A stretch of 64,000 bases of DNA from Hermatobates lingyangjiaoensis (lineage: Eukaryota > Arthropoda > Insecta > Hemiptera > Hermatobatidae), in NCBI GenBank assembly GCA_026182355.1, contig JAPFBL010000104.1:3883123-3947122 (forward strand), read 5' to 3'. Below the pieces are notes generated by a model. That model was given only the letters and a program-made list of their open reading frames with translations. It did no database searches and was not told the DNA's origin. Position numbers and translations under genes: made by a program. Below are positions 1-11,352 of this stretch, in pieces. Each line of letters starts with the position of its first letter. Positions within the stretch are counted from its first letter, which is position 1.

Positions 1-299
1 AGCCTTTTTTTTTCATTTTTATTTACACATCTTATATACACAAATTTTGAGAAAATTTGGACAGCCTGGAATTTGCTCATTAAGACACGATAATGAATTT
101 TGATTTATGGCTTTATTTATTTCAAAAACTTCATAGTTTGAAATGTCTTTGAATTTGCTGTTAAAAAGTAAGGTGGCGAGGTTCTTGTTAGGGTTAAAGC
201 TATGGTTGTGTGTGACTAGGTGTTTTACAAAATATGAAAAAATTCTTTATTATTCTTATTGAAATTTTTCCTTTGCATATACTCTTTAAAATATACCTG

Positions 300-383
300 T
301 TTTTTTTTTTTTTTTTTTTTTTAATGAACGCACGGTTCAACCTCATGGTTAACGCATGGTTAACCCCAAATTTAGGGGTTAAC
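300..383. repeat. Poly-T tract followed by a short perfect hairpin
   Basis: A run of about 23 T is followed by two near-copies of a GGTTAA motif and a perfect 9-bp inverted repeat (359-367 with 375-383, arms GTTAACCCC, 7-base loop). The poly-T could be the reverse-complemented poly-A tail of a retroposed sequence, but no body is recognisable beside it. The flanking 1-299 and 384-920 show nothing else I can name. Confidence 0.5.
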
Positions 384-925
384 AAAGATTTTAAATTACC
401 ACTCGTTTTGCAACTTACTTAAAAATTAAATTTCTTTAATATATTTCCAATTTTTAGGGAGAAACTTCCAACATTAGGTAGAGTAATCCAGGTTTTTTCG
501 GTTTTTTTAAGCTGTTTTGACGAAAAATATTATTAATAGAGTGCTTATATAACTACTTGTTTATTACCTGTATTGAATAATCGTTTTTTGTTGCAATGGT
601 TTTCATGGTTTCTATTTCTTTAACGCGGTTTTCTTTAGATAAAGGTATCATAAACAATAGATGTATCATTGAATAGAAAGCACTTAATTTGTATGGCATG
701 GGATGAAAGGAGGAAGCATGCACCATATGACAGAGTCCGTGAAAGTGGGTTTTCGAAAAATATTTAAATTCAAAGAGTTTTTATGACGATACATTTTTTA
801 TGTATAGTTAAATTTAGAAAATTTAATGATACATTCTGTTCACTTTTCATAGTGAATTTGATATGAGTGTTAAGTTCAATAATTAATGTTAATAAGCAGT
901 GGCTGCCTATTTGTTCCACTGATAA

Positions 926-1720
926 TTACAAAACGTCATTAACATGTCTTCGCCAAATTTCCATTAATTTTGTAAGGGGATGGTTGGAAGTTAAAAGATG
1001 TTCTACGAGGGAACTTAGAAATAGGTCGGCAAAAAGTGGAACTGTAGGAAAAATATTGGAACCATTGGCAAACCGACTTGAAAAATTGATTATTAAAATG
1101 AAAGTAATTAAGCTCAACACATACTTTGCAAAGTGTGAGAAGTTCTTTTTGGATAATGAGGTAGTAGTGCCCAAAATTAGAAATAGTTCTAAAGGATGAG
1201 GGATCGGGACGCTTGGAAATATTTTTTGTACATTAAAACTAACTAGGGTTGCATTGTTGTGCACAGCTAGTGTTTTAAACTCGTTGATTAGGTGTGAAGT
1301 TATTATATAGGGACCTTTAAATTGAGTGATTTGTTGGAAGAGAACATTCACATATTTAGCTATTTTTTGAAGTGGCGAATCAGAAAATGATACGATGGTG
1401 GGATTGGTATGTTTTCCTTATGTATTTTGGGCAAGGCGTATAGAAGGGTAGCGCAAGGATTTGTCGACGGAAACAGAATAGGCCTCGAAATTAATTTGAT
1501 ACACATTTTAACTATCTTCCTGAGAATATCTTGCATTTGTTTGGTAGGGTCATTTGGTAAATTCTGGAAGTTATCTGAACTTAGGAAGCTATTTACTTTT
1601 TCAATATATGAATCTTGTTTTATAATAGCAGTCGTGTTTCCTTTATCGGCTTTTGTTATAATTAAATTATTTTCCATGATTTTATGTTTTAAGTTGTTGC
1701 TAGTTTTAAAATCAGTGAAA
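926..1720 (-). pseudogene. Penelope-like element reverse transcriptase, broken fragment
   Basis: On the minus strand the segment 1677-1360 reads LIITKADKGNT, followed by LLYALPKIHKENIP. The segment 1351-926 reads ATLVSFNVQKIFPSVPIP and ends WRRHVNDVL. These are the ordered landmarks of a Penelope-like element (PLE) reverse transcriptase: the KADKGN block, the ALPKIHK block, the first catalytic-aspartate motif (SFDV in most PLEs, here SFNV) and the YVDD-type motif (here HVND). Both catalytic motifs are altered, so the enzyme would be dead. The reading frame breaks near 1351-1360, and an in-frame stop lies upstream at about 1727. The homologous frame can be followed to about 1780. The fingers and part of the palm are present; the thumb and the endonuclease are absent. 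Most PLE proteins are far longer. The long plus-strand frames here are shadows. The family call is firm; the clade is not determined. Confidence 0.85.
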
Positions 1721-1779
1721 TTTTAAGAATTGCGAGAAGGTTTTAATAAGAAAGAGGAAAGTTTAAAAGATAAATCATG

Positions 1780-2394
1780 AAGAATAGAAATGGGCAAATA
1801 TGTATCCAAACTAAGAGGTAAAGAAATTATATTTATCCATTTACCCCAGTATGAGTAAAGACCACGCATTTGCAGATTTCACAACTAATGAGTTAAAGTC
1901 AAAAAGTATATTTTGTGTAGATGGATTATTCACTCAGATCATTATTATTCTATTAATAATGCATGATTTCTCTAGATTCCCTTTTTATTGTATTACATTT
2001 CGATTTAGATATTCTCTATAATAAATAAAAGATTCAGTAAAGATAACATTACTGCAATCCTCATACTTAGAGACTGCACTGCGCTAGAAAGCCGTAGACA
2101 GTTAATCCGAACCCCTACAGTTGGGGCGTTGACCCAGCTGCTTACCTTAATAAGCTAGTGAAGACAACGGTGTTTGCGCAACAGTTCTAGACACTGATCT
2201 AAGTGATTGTACCTAAACGTCTGATCAAACAAAAAAGACTGGAAGAGCTGACGTTTTAACCCGCCAGGGGATCGGTTTTTTATTCTATCTATCTATCTAA
2301 AGATAATAACAATATTTTTATATCAAGATTTCAGTAGAAATATATGTTTTTATACATTCTGAGTCCAATAAAGTTTGATAAATAAATTTATCAA
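1780..2394. other. Unassigned AT-rich stretch with short (TCTA)n tract
   Basis: No coding frame. The segment about 2080-2280 is less AT-rich than its surroundings and ends in a (TCTA) tetranucleotide run at 2285-2298. This layout resembles a SINE ending in a simple-sequence tail, but I found no clear box A/box B pair and no second copy in the window, so it is left unclassified. Confidence 0.4.
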
Positions 2395-2427
2395 ATGTGT
2401 GTGTGTGTTTGTGTGTGTGTGACAGAC

Positions 2428-2464
<37 letters not shown>

Positions 2465-2476
2465 GTGAGAGATTGA
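2395..2476. repeat. Compound (GT)n / (GA)n microsatellite
   Basis: A (TG)n run passes into (GA)n with a few interruptions. The open frames across it consist of low-complexity serine/leucine or histidine/threonine strings and are not genes. Confidence 0.9.
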
Positions 2477-2529
2477 GCGCGGGAGGAAGGAGTGGCAAGG
2501 GGTTAGGACTAGGACTTTCAAAAACCGAA

Positions 2530-4245
2530 AGAGTTATAATCACCAATTTTTATAACTAAAGTAGTATCAAGTCTTAAACAAAAGAAAAAGCTCAGAACCA
2601 ATATTGTTCTTTATTAGGGGGAACACAAGAGCCATTTTGTTTTTCTGCGAATTCCAAAACTTACTTTATGTTTTTGTAGACATCACAGAAGTTCTAACAT
2701 TATCGTTGATATTTAATATAGATAATGTATTACCTGAGTAACAATTCTCATTTTGGGTTAATAAAACTGTTCTGACATAATGATAAAAAATATTTAATTA
2801 ACTCACAAAACGTTACTACAGGTATTCAGCAAAAGAAAGAATATGCTAAAAATTAATACGAAATATCATGCAAACAAAATAAGTTGATTGGCGAAACAAA
2901 GATTATTTTTTTTTCTTTTCGTAATAATAGCTGGATTTATTAAAGCATCATACTGGAATCTTTTTATTAGCGTTCGTAATGAACAATGCAGAAAAATATT
3001 TTTCAAATAAATTGAAATAGAATTCAGTAGAAGAATTCATACAATGAACGCTAACAATTAAAGAAACCTGTATTGTTAATAACCTTTTCAACAGAATAAT
3101 ATAAATGACTTTTTAGCCTATATCTGTAAAAGCTATGCCATGAAAAATACAAATTATTGGAGGAAAAAAAATAAAAAAAATACATTAATGAAATCTGAAA
3201 TCACATATACAAATTAAAATTTTATTATGAACAACATTTATCTGAAAAAAATGTTCTTTTGTGACCTGTTTTAAGACATTACATAAGATTAAACTTAGTG
3301 TTTGATTGCATGTTGACATTGAGCTTTGATCAGACATACTAACCGGTCAAGTTTGTGTTCATCACGATCTGATTACAGTTTATTCGCTTGAACTACTCTT
3401 TATTTGTACAATTAGGCACTATAGTAAATTCATAGTAACTTTTAAAAAAATATTCTTTTTAAATATATGCATGTAACCATTAATTCTTAAAAAAATTGTT
3501 ACCCATGAGAATCATTTTTACATGATTTATTACATATTTTATTCTAAACGATTCCGATTCAGTTAAAATTTAGTACAGATATTCCAAAAAAAATAAGAAA
3601 TGACAAAACAGGTATACAAGTATTTTCAACAAAGAAGCTCTTTAAGTATTCAATTATTATTTGAGGTAAATAAAAGGCAGTGTCTTACAGAGCATATTGT
3701 TGTATAAAATATTATAGATCAACTAAAGTTGAAGCTATTATCATAAAAACATTTGGTTGAAGTCTGACATTCTTGCATAGTCCTTTTTTTCTGTTTTTAG
3801 AGATAAGAAACGGGAATGAGTGGCCTCTTACCAGAGTTGAATTGGAAGAAAGAAAAATCTGATAAGATACTGAAAGGATAGTTATCAAGAGTAGGGTTTG
3901 AAGCTAAACAGAAAACGAAACTGTCAAGCCTGTGAAAAGCACTCTTGAAGAATTCCAATGAATTGGGAGCAACAACTCGTTAAAAGGCAAAGCTTTGCAA
4001 CTTTTCAACTCTTAGCAAACTGTCAGAGTGGTCAAGAACCTCACAAAACAAAACTTACTATTCAAGACTTTTCCATTCATATTATAAACCAGCCAGAACA
4101 ATTAATAATATTCAGAATTACAAAAAAAAATCAAAGCAGAATTAAGAATTACAAAATTCATTATACATGAATTATAATATTTTTTAAGAATGAACAAAAA
4201 AAACTATTTATGGTGTTGTAGAAATTAGAGATTAACAAGTATTTG
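2530..4245. other. Unassigned AT-rich DNA
   Basis: Scanned on both strands. Short A/T homopolymers only. The open frame at 3958-4170 has no recognisable motif and a composition like its surroundings, so it is not called. Confidence 0.5.
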
Positions 4246-4249
4246 ACAT

Positions 4250-4400
4250 CACATAGGCTTGGGACCGAAGGCTTAACGTCATCTCTGCGGGCCGACATGC
4301 TAAGATTTTTTTCACCTTACATGTCAATCCCGCAAACTAAGAATCGACTATGAAAGTTTGATTGAAGTTGAAGAACTAACCACTATCCAAATAAGTGTGA
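4250..4400 (-). repeat. SINE-like repeat, copy 1 (degenerate)
   Basis: The reverse strand contains a body with GATGACGTTAAGCC followed by a GGTCCC end. It aligns with the body of the copy at 7060-7215 (GAGGACGTTAAGC, then GTCCC), including the preceding GGTGAA...AAT..TGAGCA-type block. The 5' part, tRNA-like in the other copy, is badly decayed here. SINEs are non-autonomous, transcribed by RNA polymerase III and mobilised by LINE machinery. The family name is unknown to me. Confidence 0.5.
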
Positions 4401-4645
4401 TCCTGTTTCTGATTCAAGGTCAGTAATTTTATCAAGATATGTATATATAACTGAAAAAAACACCTTCGGAAGGGTGTTTTTCGGAAACACCTTGATCGCA
4501 CGTACCTCTTCTTCTCCTTCCCTGCTACTCTATCCTGATAACGAACTTTGGTTCAAAATATTGATCCAGTAAACGTTCTAATTCTTTATATGTTGTTTTT
4601 TGCAGTTATTAATCAGTACGGTTTGGATTGTTTAGTAATTTAAGT

Positions 4646-4890
4646 TATATATATATATATATATATATACTTTTCGATAAAAATACACTCCAAACGGGAT
4701 AAATGAAATTTAATCTATATAAAGAAACATAGAGAAATTAAAAACACACACTTACAGTCTGTCATTTTCGGTTTAAACCATCTTCAGAAGAGATAAGAGA
4801 GGCAAACCCATCACACTGGTACAGAGACAGTTGGAGATCAACAATGTTGCCCCACTCGTCCGGTCACAGAGAAAAAGGTAGACAAGAAAC
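4646..4890 (-). mobile_element. PLE terminal region beside a (TA)n tract
   Basis: A (TA)n tract at 4646-4670 abuts sequence that shares ACATAGAGAAATTAAAA plus ACACACTTACAGTCT with the locus at 31,280 and, in reverse complement, the AAGTGTGTG motif of the locus at 61,200. On the minus strand, 4787-4765 reads CUGAAGA, one extra U, the self-complementary GGUUUAAACC, then GAAAA. This is the hammerhead-like module seen at other PLE ends in the window. The downstream part to 4890 has no second copy here. I infer a PLE pseudo-LTR or 3' end; no coding sequence is attached. Confidence 0.55.
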
Positions 4891-5145
4891 CAATTTATAA
4901 TTACATTGGGAAATATGGAAAAATAAGGAATAAAGAAAAGATAAACTCAGAATGAACAGAGCAAATTATACATAAATAAAAGTTACAGACTGAGCTTTAA
5001 TAAAAAAATATAATAAAATAAAACTTAAAGTAATATTGCGAATAAAAAAATAATATTAAGTAAATAAAATAATTAAATTATAGAAGGTAAAAAAGGGTAT
5101 TAGATTATTCAATTATTTCATTTTTTATTTTTAATTATTTTATTC

Positions 5146-5147
<2 letters not shown>
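4891..5147. other. Unassigned A-rich stretch
   Basis: A-rich on the plus strand with several AATAAA-like runs. Nothing coding. It could belong to the flanking PLE end, but no homologous copy is visible in the window. Confidence 0.35.

Positions 5148-5219
<72 letters not shown>
5148..5219. repeat. (TA)n microsatellite, about 36 units
   Basis: A perfect TA dinucleotide run that directly abuts the palindrome beginning at 5218. It encodes only IYIYIY strings. Confidence 0.95.
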
Positions 5220-5222
<3 letters not shown>

Positions 5223-5399
5223 CAAACCACAATAAGAAAATGGGAAAACAAGACTAAGATCTTTCAACCGTAACAAGCGGTCTTCGTCAGAGTCAAAAAC
5301 CCAACTGACCAACCCAACCTCAGTTGGTTACTGAGACCGCTTGTTACGGTTGAAAGATCTTAGTCTTGTTTTCCCATTTTCTTATTGTGGTTTGATCAT
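5218..5399. mobile_element. Foldback element copy 1: perfect 66-bp palindrome arms
   Basis: Left arm 5218-5283 and right arm 5334-5399 are perfect reverse complements around a 50-base centre. The minus-strand reading of 5290-5261 gives CUGACGA, one A, GACCG, a loop, CGGUU, then GAAAG: a hammerhead-like module with a 5-bp stem. The right arm carries the same sequence with four bases missing after CUGA. Outward the right arm runs into ATTGATTGTTATTTCACG. The same sequence recurs at 11.1, 14.7, 17.2 and 23.2 kb. I read it as two PLE ends joined in inverted orientation. The coding part is absent. Confidence 0.8.
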
Positions 5400-5431
5400 T
5401 GATTGTTATTTCACGTGTTTATGTGAAATCT

Positions 5432-5537
5432 TTATATATATATATAATATATATATTATATTATAATATATTATATTATATTATATTATATTATATTATA
5501 TTATATTATATTATATTATATTATATATATATATTAG
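5432..5537. repeat. TA and ATATT tandem array
   Basis: A (TA)n run changes into an (ATATT)n pentamer array and back into (TA)n. The next base pairs belong to a PLE endonuclease reading frame, so the array sits exactly at the truncation point of that element. Confidence 0.9.
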
Positions 5538-5540
5538 TTT

Positions 5541-5781
5541 GGCTTCCACCAAGCTAAGCCTGCGTATGAATAATCACAGGTCATCCGTTGGCAAACGCAG
5601 TGGCCTTCCCGTTGCTACTCATGCCAGTTCTCAAGGACTCAGTTTTAGTGACTGTTTCCGTGTACAGGTCCTGAGGCAGATTGATCAGACTAATTCGAAA
5701 GTTACTCTGAGAGCTTCAGAAGAAGCACTTATTAGTCTTCTGGGCGGTAGATCGGCTCCTGGGCTTAACCTCAATCGTTGA
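5541..5781 (+). pseudogene. PLE GIY-YIG endonuclease, C-terminal fragment
   Basis: The frame reads TKLSLRMNNHRS, GLPVATHASS, SFSDCFRVQVLRQID, then ASEEALISLLGGRS and GLNLNR before a stop. It is open for 80 codons but has no ATG start. It matches the second half of the C-terminal GIY-YIG endonuclease of PLEs: the helix with the conserved arginine, the NH-R segment, the HA..GLSF segment and the final glutamate helix. The YVG-containing start of the domain, seen in the copies at 22.7 and 62.8 kb, is cut off by the TA/ATATT array. This enzyme nicks target DNA for target-primed reverse transcription. Of the four copies in the window it is the one with the cleanest frame. No RT is attached. Confidence 0.8.
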
Positions 5782-6053
5782 TTTTTTTTTTTTTTTAAAG
5801 TTGTTATCAGCTTTTAATTTTATTTTAGTTAAATGTTTTCTTTTTTAATTTTTATTTGGCTTTTATTTCTTTAACTTCCCTGTCTACCTTAACTCCGAAA
5901 GTTGGCTACACTGTTTGAGTGCTTCAGTTCGAACGCCAAGTCAGTCGTTATCAGCCTTTGGAGCGATTCACTTCTTTTCCTGAAGACGAGGACATCGAAA
6001 TATAGTAGTGAGTTCAGTGGTTTCCTTTCTATGTGTTCTCTTTTTTTAAATTC

Positions 6054-6060
<7 letters not shown>
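5782..6060 (+). mobile_element. 3' region of the PLE, with hammerhead-like motif
   Basis: This follows the endonuclease stop codon directly. It opens with a poly-T run and shares TTTATTTGGCTTTTATTTCT, TCAGTCGTTATCAGCCTTTG and the closing TTCTAGTTTATA motif (or close variants) with 22,930-23,165. At 5980-6000 it reads CUGAAGA, one C, GAGGACAUC, then GAAAU. The copy at 23,087 suggests an original hairpin GA-loop-UC. The element ends in TAGTTTA immediately before a (TA)n tract. Confidence 0.75.
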
Positions 6061-6093
<33 letters not shown>

Positions 6094-6160
6094 TGTGTGT
6101 GAGAGAGAGAGAGAGAGTGTGAGTGCGAGGTGTGTGTGTTTGTGTGTGTGTGTTTGTCAG
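6059..6160. repeat. Compound (TA)n (GT)n (GA)n (GT)n microsatellite
   Basis: TA repeat at 6059-6090, then GT, GA and GT-rich runs. It begins at the last bases of the PLE 3' region. Confidence 0.9.
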
Positions 6161-6683
6161 CTTGTGCTGAGAAGTAGTGGAGTTTTGTATTGGCTTTTGC
6201 TTAATTATTTTTATGTGAGAAGTAGTATTTGAGAGTGTATTTATATATTAATTTATTTTCAATAGTTTAGAAGTTTCTGCTGAAAAGGGTTGGTTGAGAT
6301 GCGAGTAATGGTAATTTAATATGGTAGTTTAGAATGGAGTTGCCTCTCCGCTGTAACACATTCCCCTGAATGCCTGTAGGTGATGATAGATTCATGTTCC
6401 CTTCCTCTCGCTAGACACATTTCAACTTCATATGTAAAATAGCTTGCAAAAAGTGAAAACGCTATCAATTTGCTTTACATTTGAAGAAAAAATAGTCATC
6501 TTTTATTTTTCTTTGAAAAAATAGTATTATTTTCTTCCATTTTTGTTTTTATTGCTTGAAAGATTCACTAAGTTCTGAGTATGATTTACTTTGGAGGAAT
6601 CATTATTAATAGTCGTCAAATAAAAAATGACAGAAGTCATTTTCTGCTATGACCATGTTTTTCACCTTATATATATGAATGAA

Positions 6684-6893
6684 TCATAGGATCCTGTCAC
6701 ATGAAATGTTTTTTATTAATTGGTTATTGGCCTTATTTATACATTGGCCTTGTGTTCTGCACATAATATGGTTGTATTCTTCTCTTGTAAGTGTACAAGC
6801 TGTATCACTATTTGGTTGACAAGTTATACGATCTGGATACCTTGTTCTCAAATCCTTCAACAGTTGCTTGTTTTTGTTATTTAGATATTGCAT
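6684..6893 (-). CDS. Hypothetical ORF, 69 codons, ATG start
   Basis: An open frame on the minus strand begins with an ATG in the context AACCATGC. It reads through KNKQLLKDLRTRYPDRITC and TLTREEYNHIMCRTQGQC to a stop. Residue variety is better than in most frames here: four cysteines, charged residues spread evenly, no low-complexity run. I recognise no domain. No strong splice acceptor precedes it, and the region 6170-6683 upstream on the plus strand is unremarkable. It could be an exon, a decayed transposon segment or chance. I cannot separate these. Confidence 0.25.
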   Translation of the reverse strand: MQYLNNKNKQLLKDLRTRYPDRITCQPNSDTACTLTREEYNHIMCRTQGQCINKANNQLIKNISCDRIL

Positions 6894-7059
6894 GGTTAAA
6901 TCGATGAAATATTCTTAATGACTGTAAATGGTCGATTAGTTTGCAGTGGTAGTCTCACAAGAGAACAAGCATAAGCAAAAATTAGACCTTTGTCATACCA
7001 CAATTTGAACATTGGTAGTCCAAAATTTAGCCTAATTCAAGTGTATTTAGATTAAGCTC

Positions 7060-7215
7060 CTGACACCGCACACAGAGGGACAGACAGCTTAACGTCCTCT
7101 CCAAGGGATGACGTGCTCAAATTTATTCACCTGCCCTAAATAAATAAATTTCAACTTTATTCAAATTGAACCCGGATCTACCAGCTTAGAGGCTATCATA
7201 TTGCCACTGATTAAT
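7060..7215 (-). repeat. SINE-like repeat, copy 2, with tRNA-like head
   Basis: Reading the minus strand, a polymerase III box A-like segment (TGGCAATATGATAG, 7206-7193) and box B-like GGGTTCAAT (7173-7165) are followed by a body with GAGGACGTTAAGC near 7090 that is shared with the copy at 4250. The head resembles a tRNA but does not fold as one by eye. It is a dispersed, non-coding retroposon. Confidence 0.6.
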
Positions 7216-7267
7216 CTGGTTCCCGAACGCAGATATTCATACTCTTGTTGAAAAAATATAAGCCTGT

Positions 7268-7335
7268 ATATATATATATATATATATAACAGATTCAATA
7301 ATATATCGACCGTTTGATAGAATAGGTGTACTCAA

Positions 7336-7396
<61 letters not shown>

Positions 7397-7399
7397 CAA

Positions 7400-7453
<54 letters not shown>

Positions 7454-7460
7454 TTGAGTA
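7268..7460. repeat. (TA)n tract and a 132-bp palindromic CA/TA/TG microsatellite
   Basis: After a short TA run at 7268-7288, the segment 7329-7460 is a long palindrome: TACTCAAATA, (CA)n to 7374, (TA)n 7375-7396, CAAA, (TA)n 7401-7422, (TG)n to 7450, then TATTTGAGTA. Unique flanks as well as repeats are mirrored, so this is an inverted duplication and not two chance repeats. Confidence 0.9.
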
Positions 7461-7464
7461 TTTA

Positions 7465-10400
7465 TATACTAAAAAAATGGTTTAAATAAACCATTTAAAT
7501 GTAGTTAAATTACACATTGTTAATTTCGCTTTATGGCCGGGGTGACCTGGTATGCCAGAAATGTGGATTATTCAAAGCGAACTGAGGTTAGAATAAATTG
7601 ACGAATTCACAAACATATTGGTGACCAGTGAGGACACAAATATCCCACCCCATCCAAACTCCCTTATCTAGAACCTATCCCTAAGAATTCCCCAACCACA
7701 TCCATCATAGAGGCTGTTGCTATAATAGAAATTATAGCCAAACCCTAGAACGACAACTTCACACGACTCAAGAAGACTAAACGACCACGAAATGATGTAT
7801 ACCGACAAACCAAATAAAAGAGTACAGACATTTACTGCTAATTAGTGACCTGGAACTGCTAATTACAACACCACTACAGTGCGCAGACATTGTCAATTTA
7901 ATATACTTAAAAATAAATAGTGTGTTTTTTCATTTATTGCGCACAGCTGAGTTTAGGATTCTGTTGGAAGATATTTATTACATACTTAATACATAATACA
8001 GCTTTACAATTTATTTTCTGACATGTATCATTACTTTTAATGCTATAACCTAATCTCATTATGAAGCTTTTTTTTTCAGTAATGGGTGACTGACTAATCA
8101 GTGACTTTGTATCAAGTTAAAAGCTTTTGTTAACTTCATTTTTCAATTCATGAATGCGTTTATAAAATTAAACACTTAATTCGCTGGACAGCTCTTTTAC
8201 TTTTAACATGTAAATCAGTATTTCAATGAATGAATAAACCAGTTATTGAGAGCTCTAAGCAATGTATGCCATTCGGGAGTTCAAAATAGGTCTTCCATCT
8301 TTGACCCACTTTCTACTATCTTACAGCACTCTTAACAATTTAAAAGTTAGAGTTTCTGTTATAATTGAAGCATGCTATAATTAGAGCTATAATTGTAACA
8401 AATTCTAAAAGTATAATAAGTTTCTATGGCTTAAAACTAAGTAACTTCAATAATATGAAAATGTCATCTGAAATGCTGTATGATTATTACGATTGAGTCA
8501 ATAGGACCAGGAGAGGTTCACCCGACGAGAATCAGTCAGCTTATCTTAAATAGGCTAGCTCTCAGCTTTATCAGTATTTATAATGTAATCTATAAATATC
8601 TATTCTTATTTTGATTCATTAGTCTTTAATTTATTTAATTTTAAGTATTTGCAGAGTTCCAATCAAAAATCAATCACAATATAGTATAGAAAATCTTGAC
8701 TTTAGAAAAATCGAAAGCATTTTAAACCACTTTTTTAGCTCGAAAAAGATCAAAGGTATGGACTGGCAAACATGTACTGGAGATACACCAACACTATCAG
8801 TTACGCCCAACAAATCAAGGCAGGGAAGGCTTCAAAATGGAAACTTTTTTCTCTGATCACGGTTATTTTATTAATATACCTCTGGTGTCGAAGTAAAAAT
8901 TAGTGATGTAGCTCTAATCAAGGTTCTCGTACGTGGCTTTATTGATTTAATCAACCTGTAATATTTGTAAATCAATTTCTTTTTTATATATACCGTGTTT
9001 TAAAGATCTATTTTGCCCTATCCAATGCTTTTAAAAAAATGTCAATACATAAGAAAATTATTTTGTTTCCGTGTTATTCACAATTTGGTTTCCATTCTAT
9101 CTTTTTTTAGCGGTCAGCCCTCGACACAACATAGTTGCATATACAGTGTTCAAAACAATGAGTATCAAAGAATTCATTCAGCGTGAAGTGTCGTTCAGAA
9201 ACCATAGAAAGAAAACCAGGAAGTAGAATACTATACTACTTCTATATAAGATACTATGCTTGGTGACTTCTACAAAACTTGTCGAGAACATTATGCAAAT
9301 AATGGTACAACATCAAACAAAATCTCATCATAACAATCAACGACCTAACCAAGAGCTTAATTTGTTTAACAATTCAGCAAAAACAGGATGGAACCAGAAA
9401 AATCAACACCCGCATCAATAATGTCTAACCTACTGTCACAAAGAGCAAAGATGTTAATAATATTTACGATACAAGAGGTGAAACGGCTTCTTTTTAACAC
9501 GACCCATAAAATTATGAAATATAAGTTATTACTAGTGAGAACAAATGGTTGAATACGTATTGATTAGGAACGTTTATTCATTTGATGCATCATTGAAATA
9601 AAGTTTATATTCCATTTCTCAAAAATAACTCAAACACAATAAAAGTAAACCTACAACTTAATTAGATACAAAATAAAGTCTTCATTTAGCAAAAAAAAAT
9701 TCGTTTCTTAATCTGACTTTAGATATTTTGTTTGTTAAATGGAAAATTCTTTTGTATTTCTACCGCAGAGAAAAAGCAAAACTGTCAGACCCTTGTGAAA
9801 AATACTTAAAATAAATTAACATGAAGAAAACATTTAGAACTACCAATGGAAAATCAATTCAGTAATTTGCCCATTCATAACTAAAAATACTTCATCCATA
9901 GAACAATATGGAAGGCAAAATCACATTTACTTGAAAATAACATTATAAAATATCTTTAATTGAAGTCTTTTTGTAAGGCCGCAAGTCATACTGTCACCTA
10001 AACGCCTTAAGTTTTGCTTTATAATTATTTGTAATCCTCGAATTATGAATCCAAGTCCTAAGGACAGTGCAGTAATTCAACATTGTGAATGTTCCCCATT
10101 TAAGCCACTTTCCAACTTGCCTTGGCTGTCTGCTCTCACACTGTTATCCGATTCTCTTAACTCCCCATATGGATTACAAGTTTTGAAACATTAAACAGGT
10201 TTGACATCTCAAAATCCCTCTTACCTTCACCGCTTTTAATTATCTTCATTAATCATATTACCTCAATATTTCTTATCTGTCTGAACAAGTATTGTACTAA
10301 GGTAACAATACGCTAGGCCAAGTGAACTTCGATTCCTATAATGTAAAATTCATAAATAATTCCACATGACACAGCTAAAAAAATAAAATAAAATATTTTA

Positions 10401-11140
10401 CTTTATAAAGAATCACTCAAAATGTTGCTGGTTATTGCTGTTTTCTCAAATATAATAGAGCACACCAGTTCTTTGCCGGTTCAAAGCATTATAACTTTGA
10501 GCATAAAAGTCAGCTGTATAGCACCTCAAGCCGGCTTGCTAATAGAAATATTCCAGATTTTTGAGAATTATTTTCCAAATACACTGAAGTCTTATCATAA
10601 ATGCCTTTATTTTGCAAACGTTACAATAGTTTAACCAGAGTCCAGTAGAATTGAAAACTAATGTTTCGGTCTAAGTGTATATTAATTAATTATAAATGTA
10701 ATTTTAGTGCATGTTAAAAAATGCATATATAATATTTTAAATGATGTAGCTATCGGCGTCATCATTATTGTAATTAATTCTGTACTCATGTAGCCCTGAA
10801 GATGCCAACAAATAGTGATGAAATGTTTGTTTAAAGATGTGCTTCTCAGTAAAGAAAAAAACTGAATAAATAAAATAGCGTAGAATATATGTGGTCGAGT
10901 TTTGTGACAAGAAATTTAGAAATATCAGCAAGGAGCAGTCGTTTTTGAAGGTTAGTTAAAATAATATATTATATTATATATTTTAAGTATTTTTAGCAGT
11001 CTACACTCTCGTTTCTTCGTCCACACAGTACGTGATACGATTGTACCTCTCTAAGTACCGCTAGTGTTATTTAAGAATACCAAGAAGCTTATTAGGAAAT
11101 AAGTGTCAGCTGAGTTTGGTATTATTTTCAATAATGTATA
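7465..11140. other. Unassigned AT-rich DNA
   Basis: Read on both strands. No coding frame longer than about 70 codons and none with recognisable motifs; the frames at 10,422 and 10,737 look like chance. There are no tandem arrays or long inverted repeats. The segment 10,080-10,160 is slightly less AT-rich but has no feature I can name. Confidence 0.5.
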
Positions 11141-11145
11141 TATAT

Positions 11146-11311
11146 ATAAAAACATCCAAACCATAATAAGAAATGAGAAGAAAAACTAATATCTTTCCGA
11201 ATCAGTTGGCATTTGACTCTGACGAAGACATCTTGTTACGGTTGAAAGATTTTAGTTTTTTTCTCATTTCTTATTGTGATTTACGTGGATTGTAATTTTA
11301 CTTGTTTTTTG

Positions 11312-11347
<36 letters not shown>
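11146..11347. mobile_element. Foldback element copy 2, ending in (TA)n
   Basis: The imperfect arms ATAATAAGAAATGAGAAG and its reverse complement near 11,255-11,275 flank a centre with CUGACGA, one A, then GACAU, a loop, CGGUU and GAAA at 11,219-11,247. It is the same family as 5218-5399, more decayed. A (TA)n tract at 11,316-11,347 follows the right side. Confidence 0.7.

Positions 11348-11349
<2 letters not shown>

Positions 11350-11352
<3 letters not shown>

Noticed and set aside
867..1726. Two plus-strand frames of 105-110 codons
   Set aside because: They lie antisense to the PLE reverse transcriptase fragment, whose motifs are clear on the minus strand.
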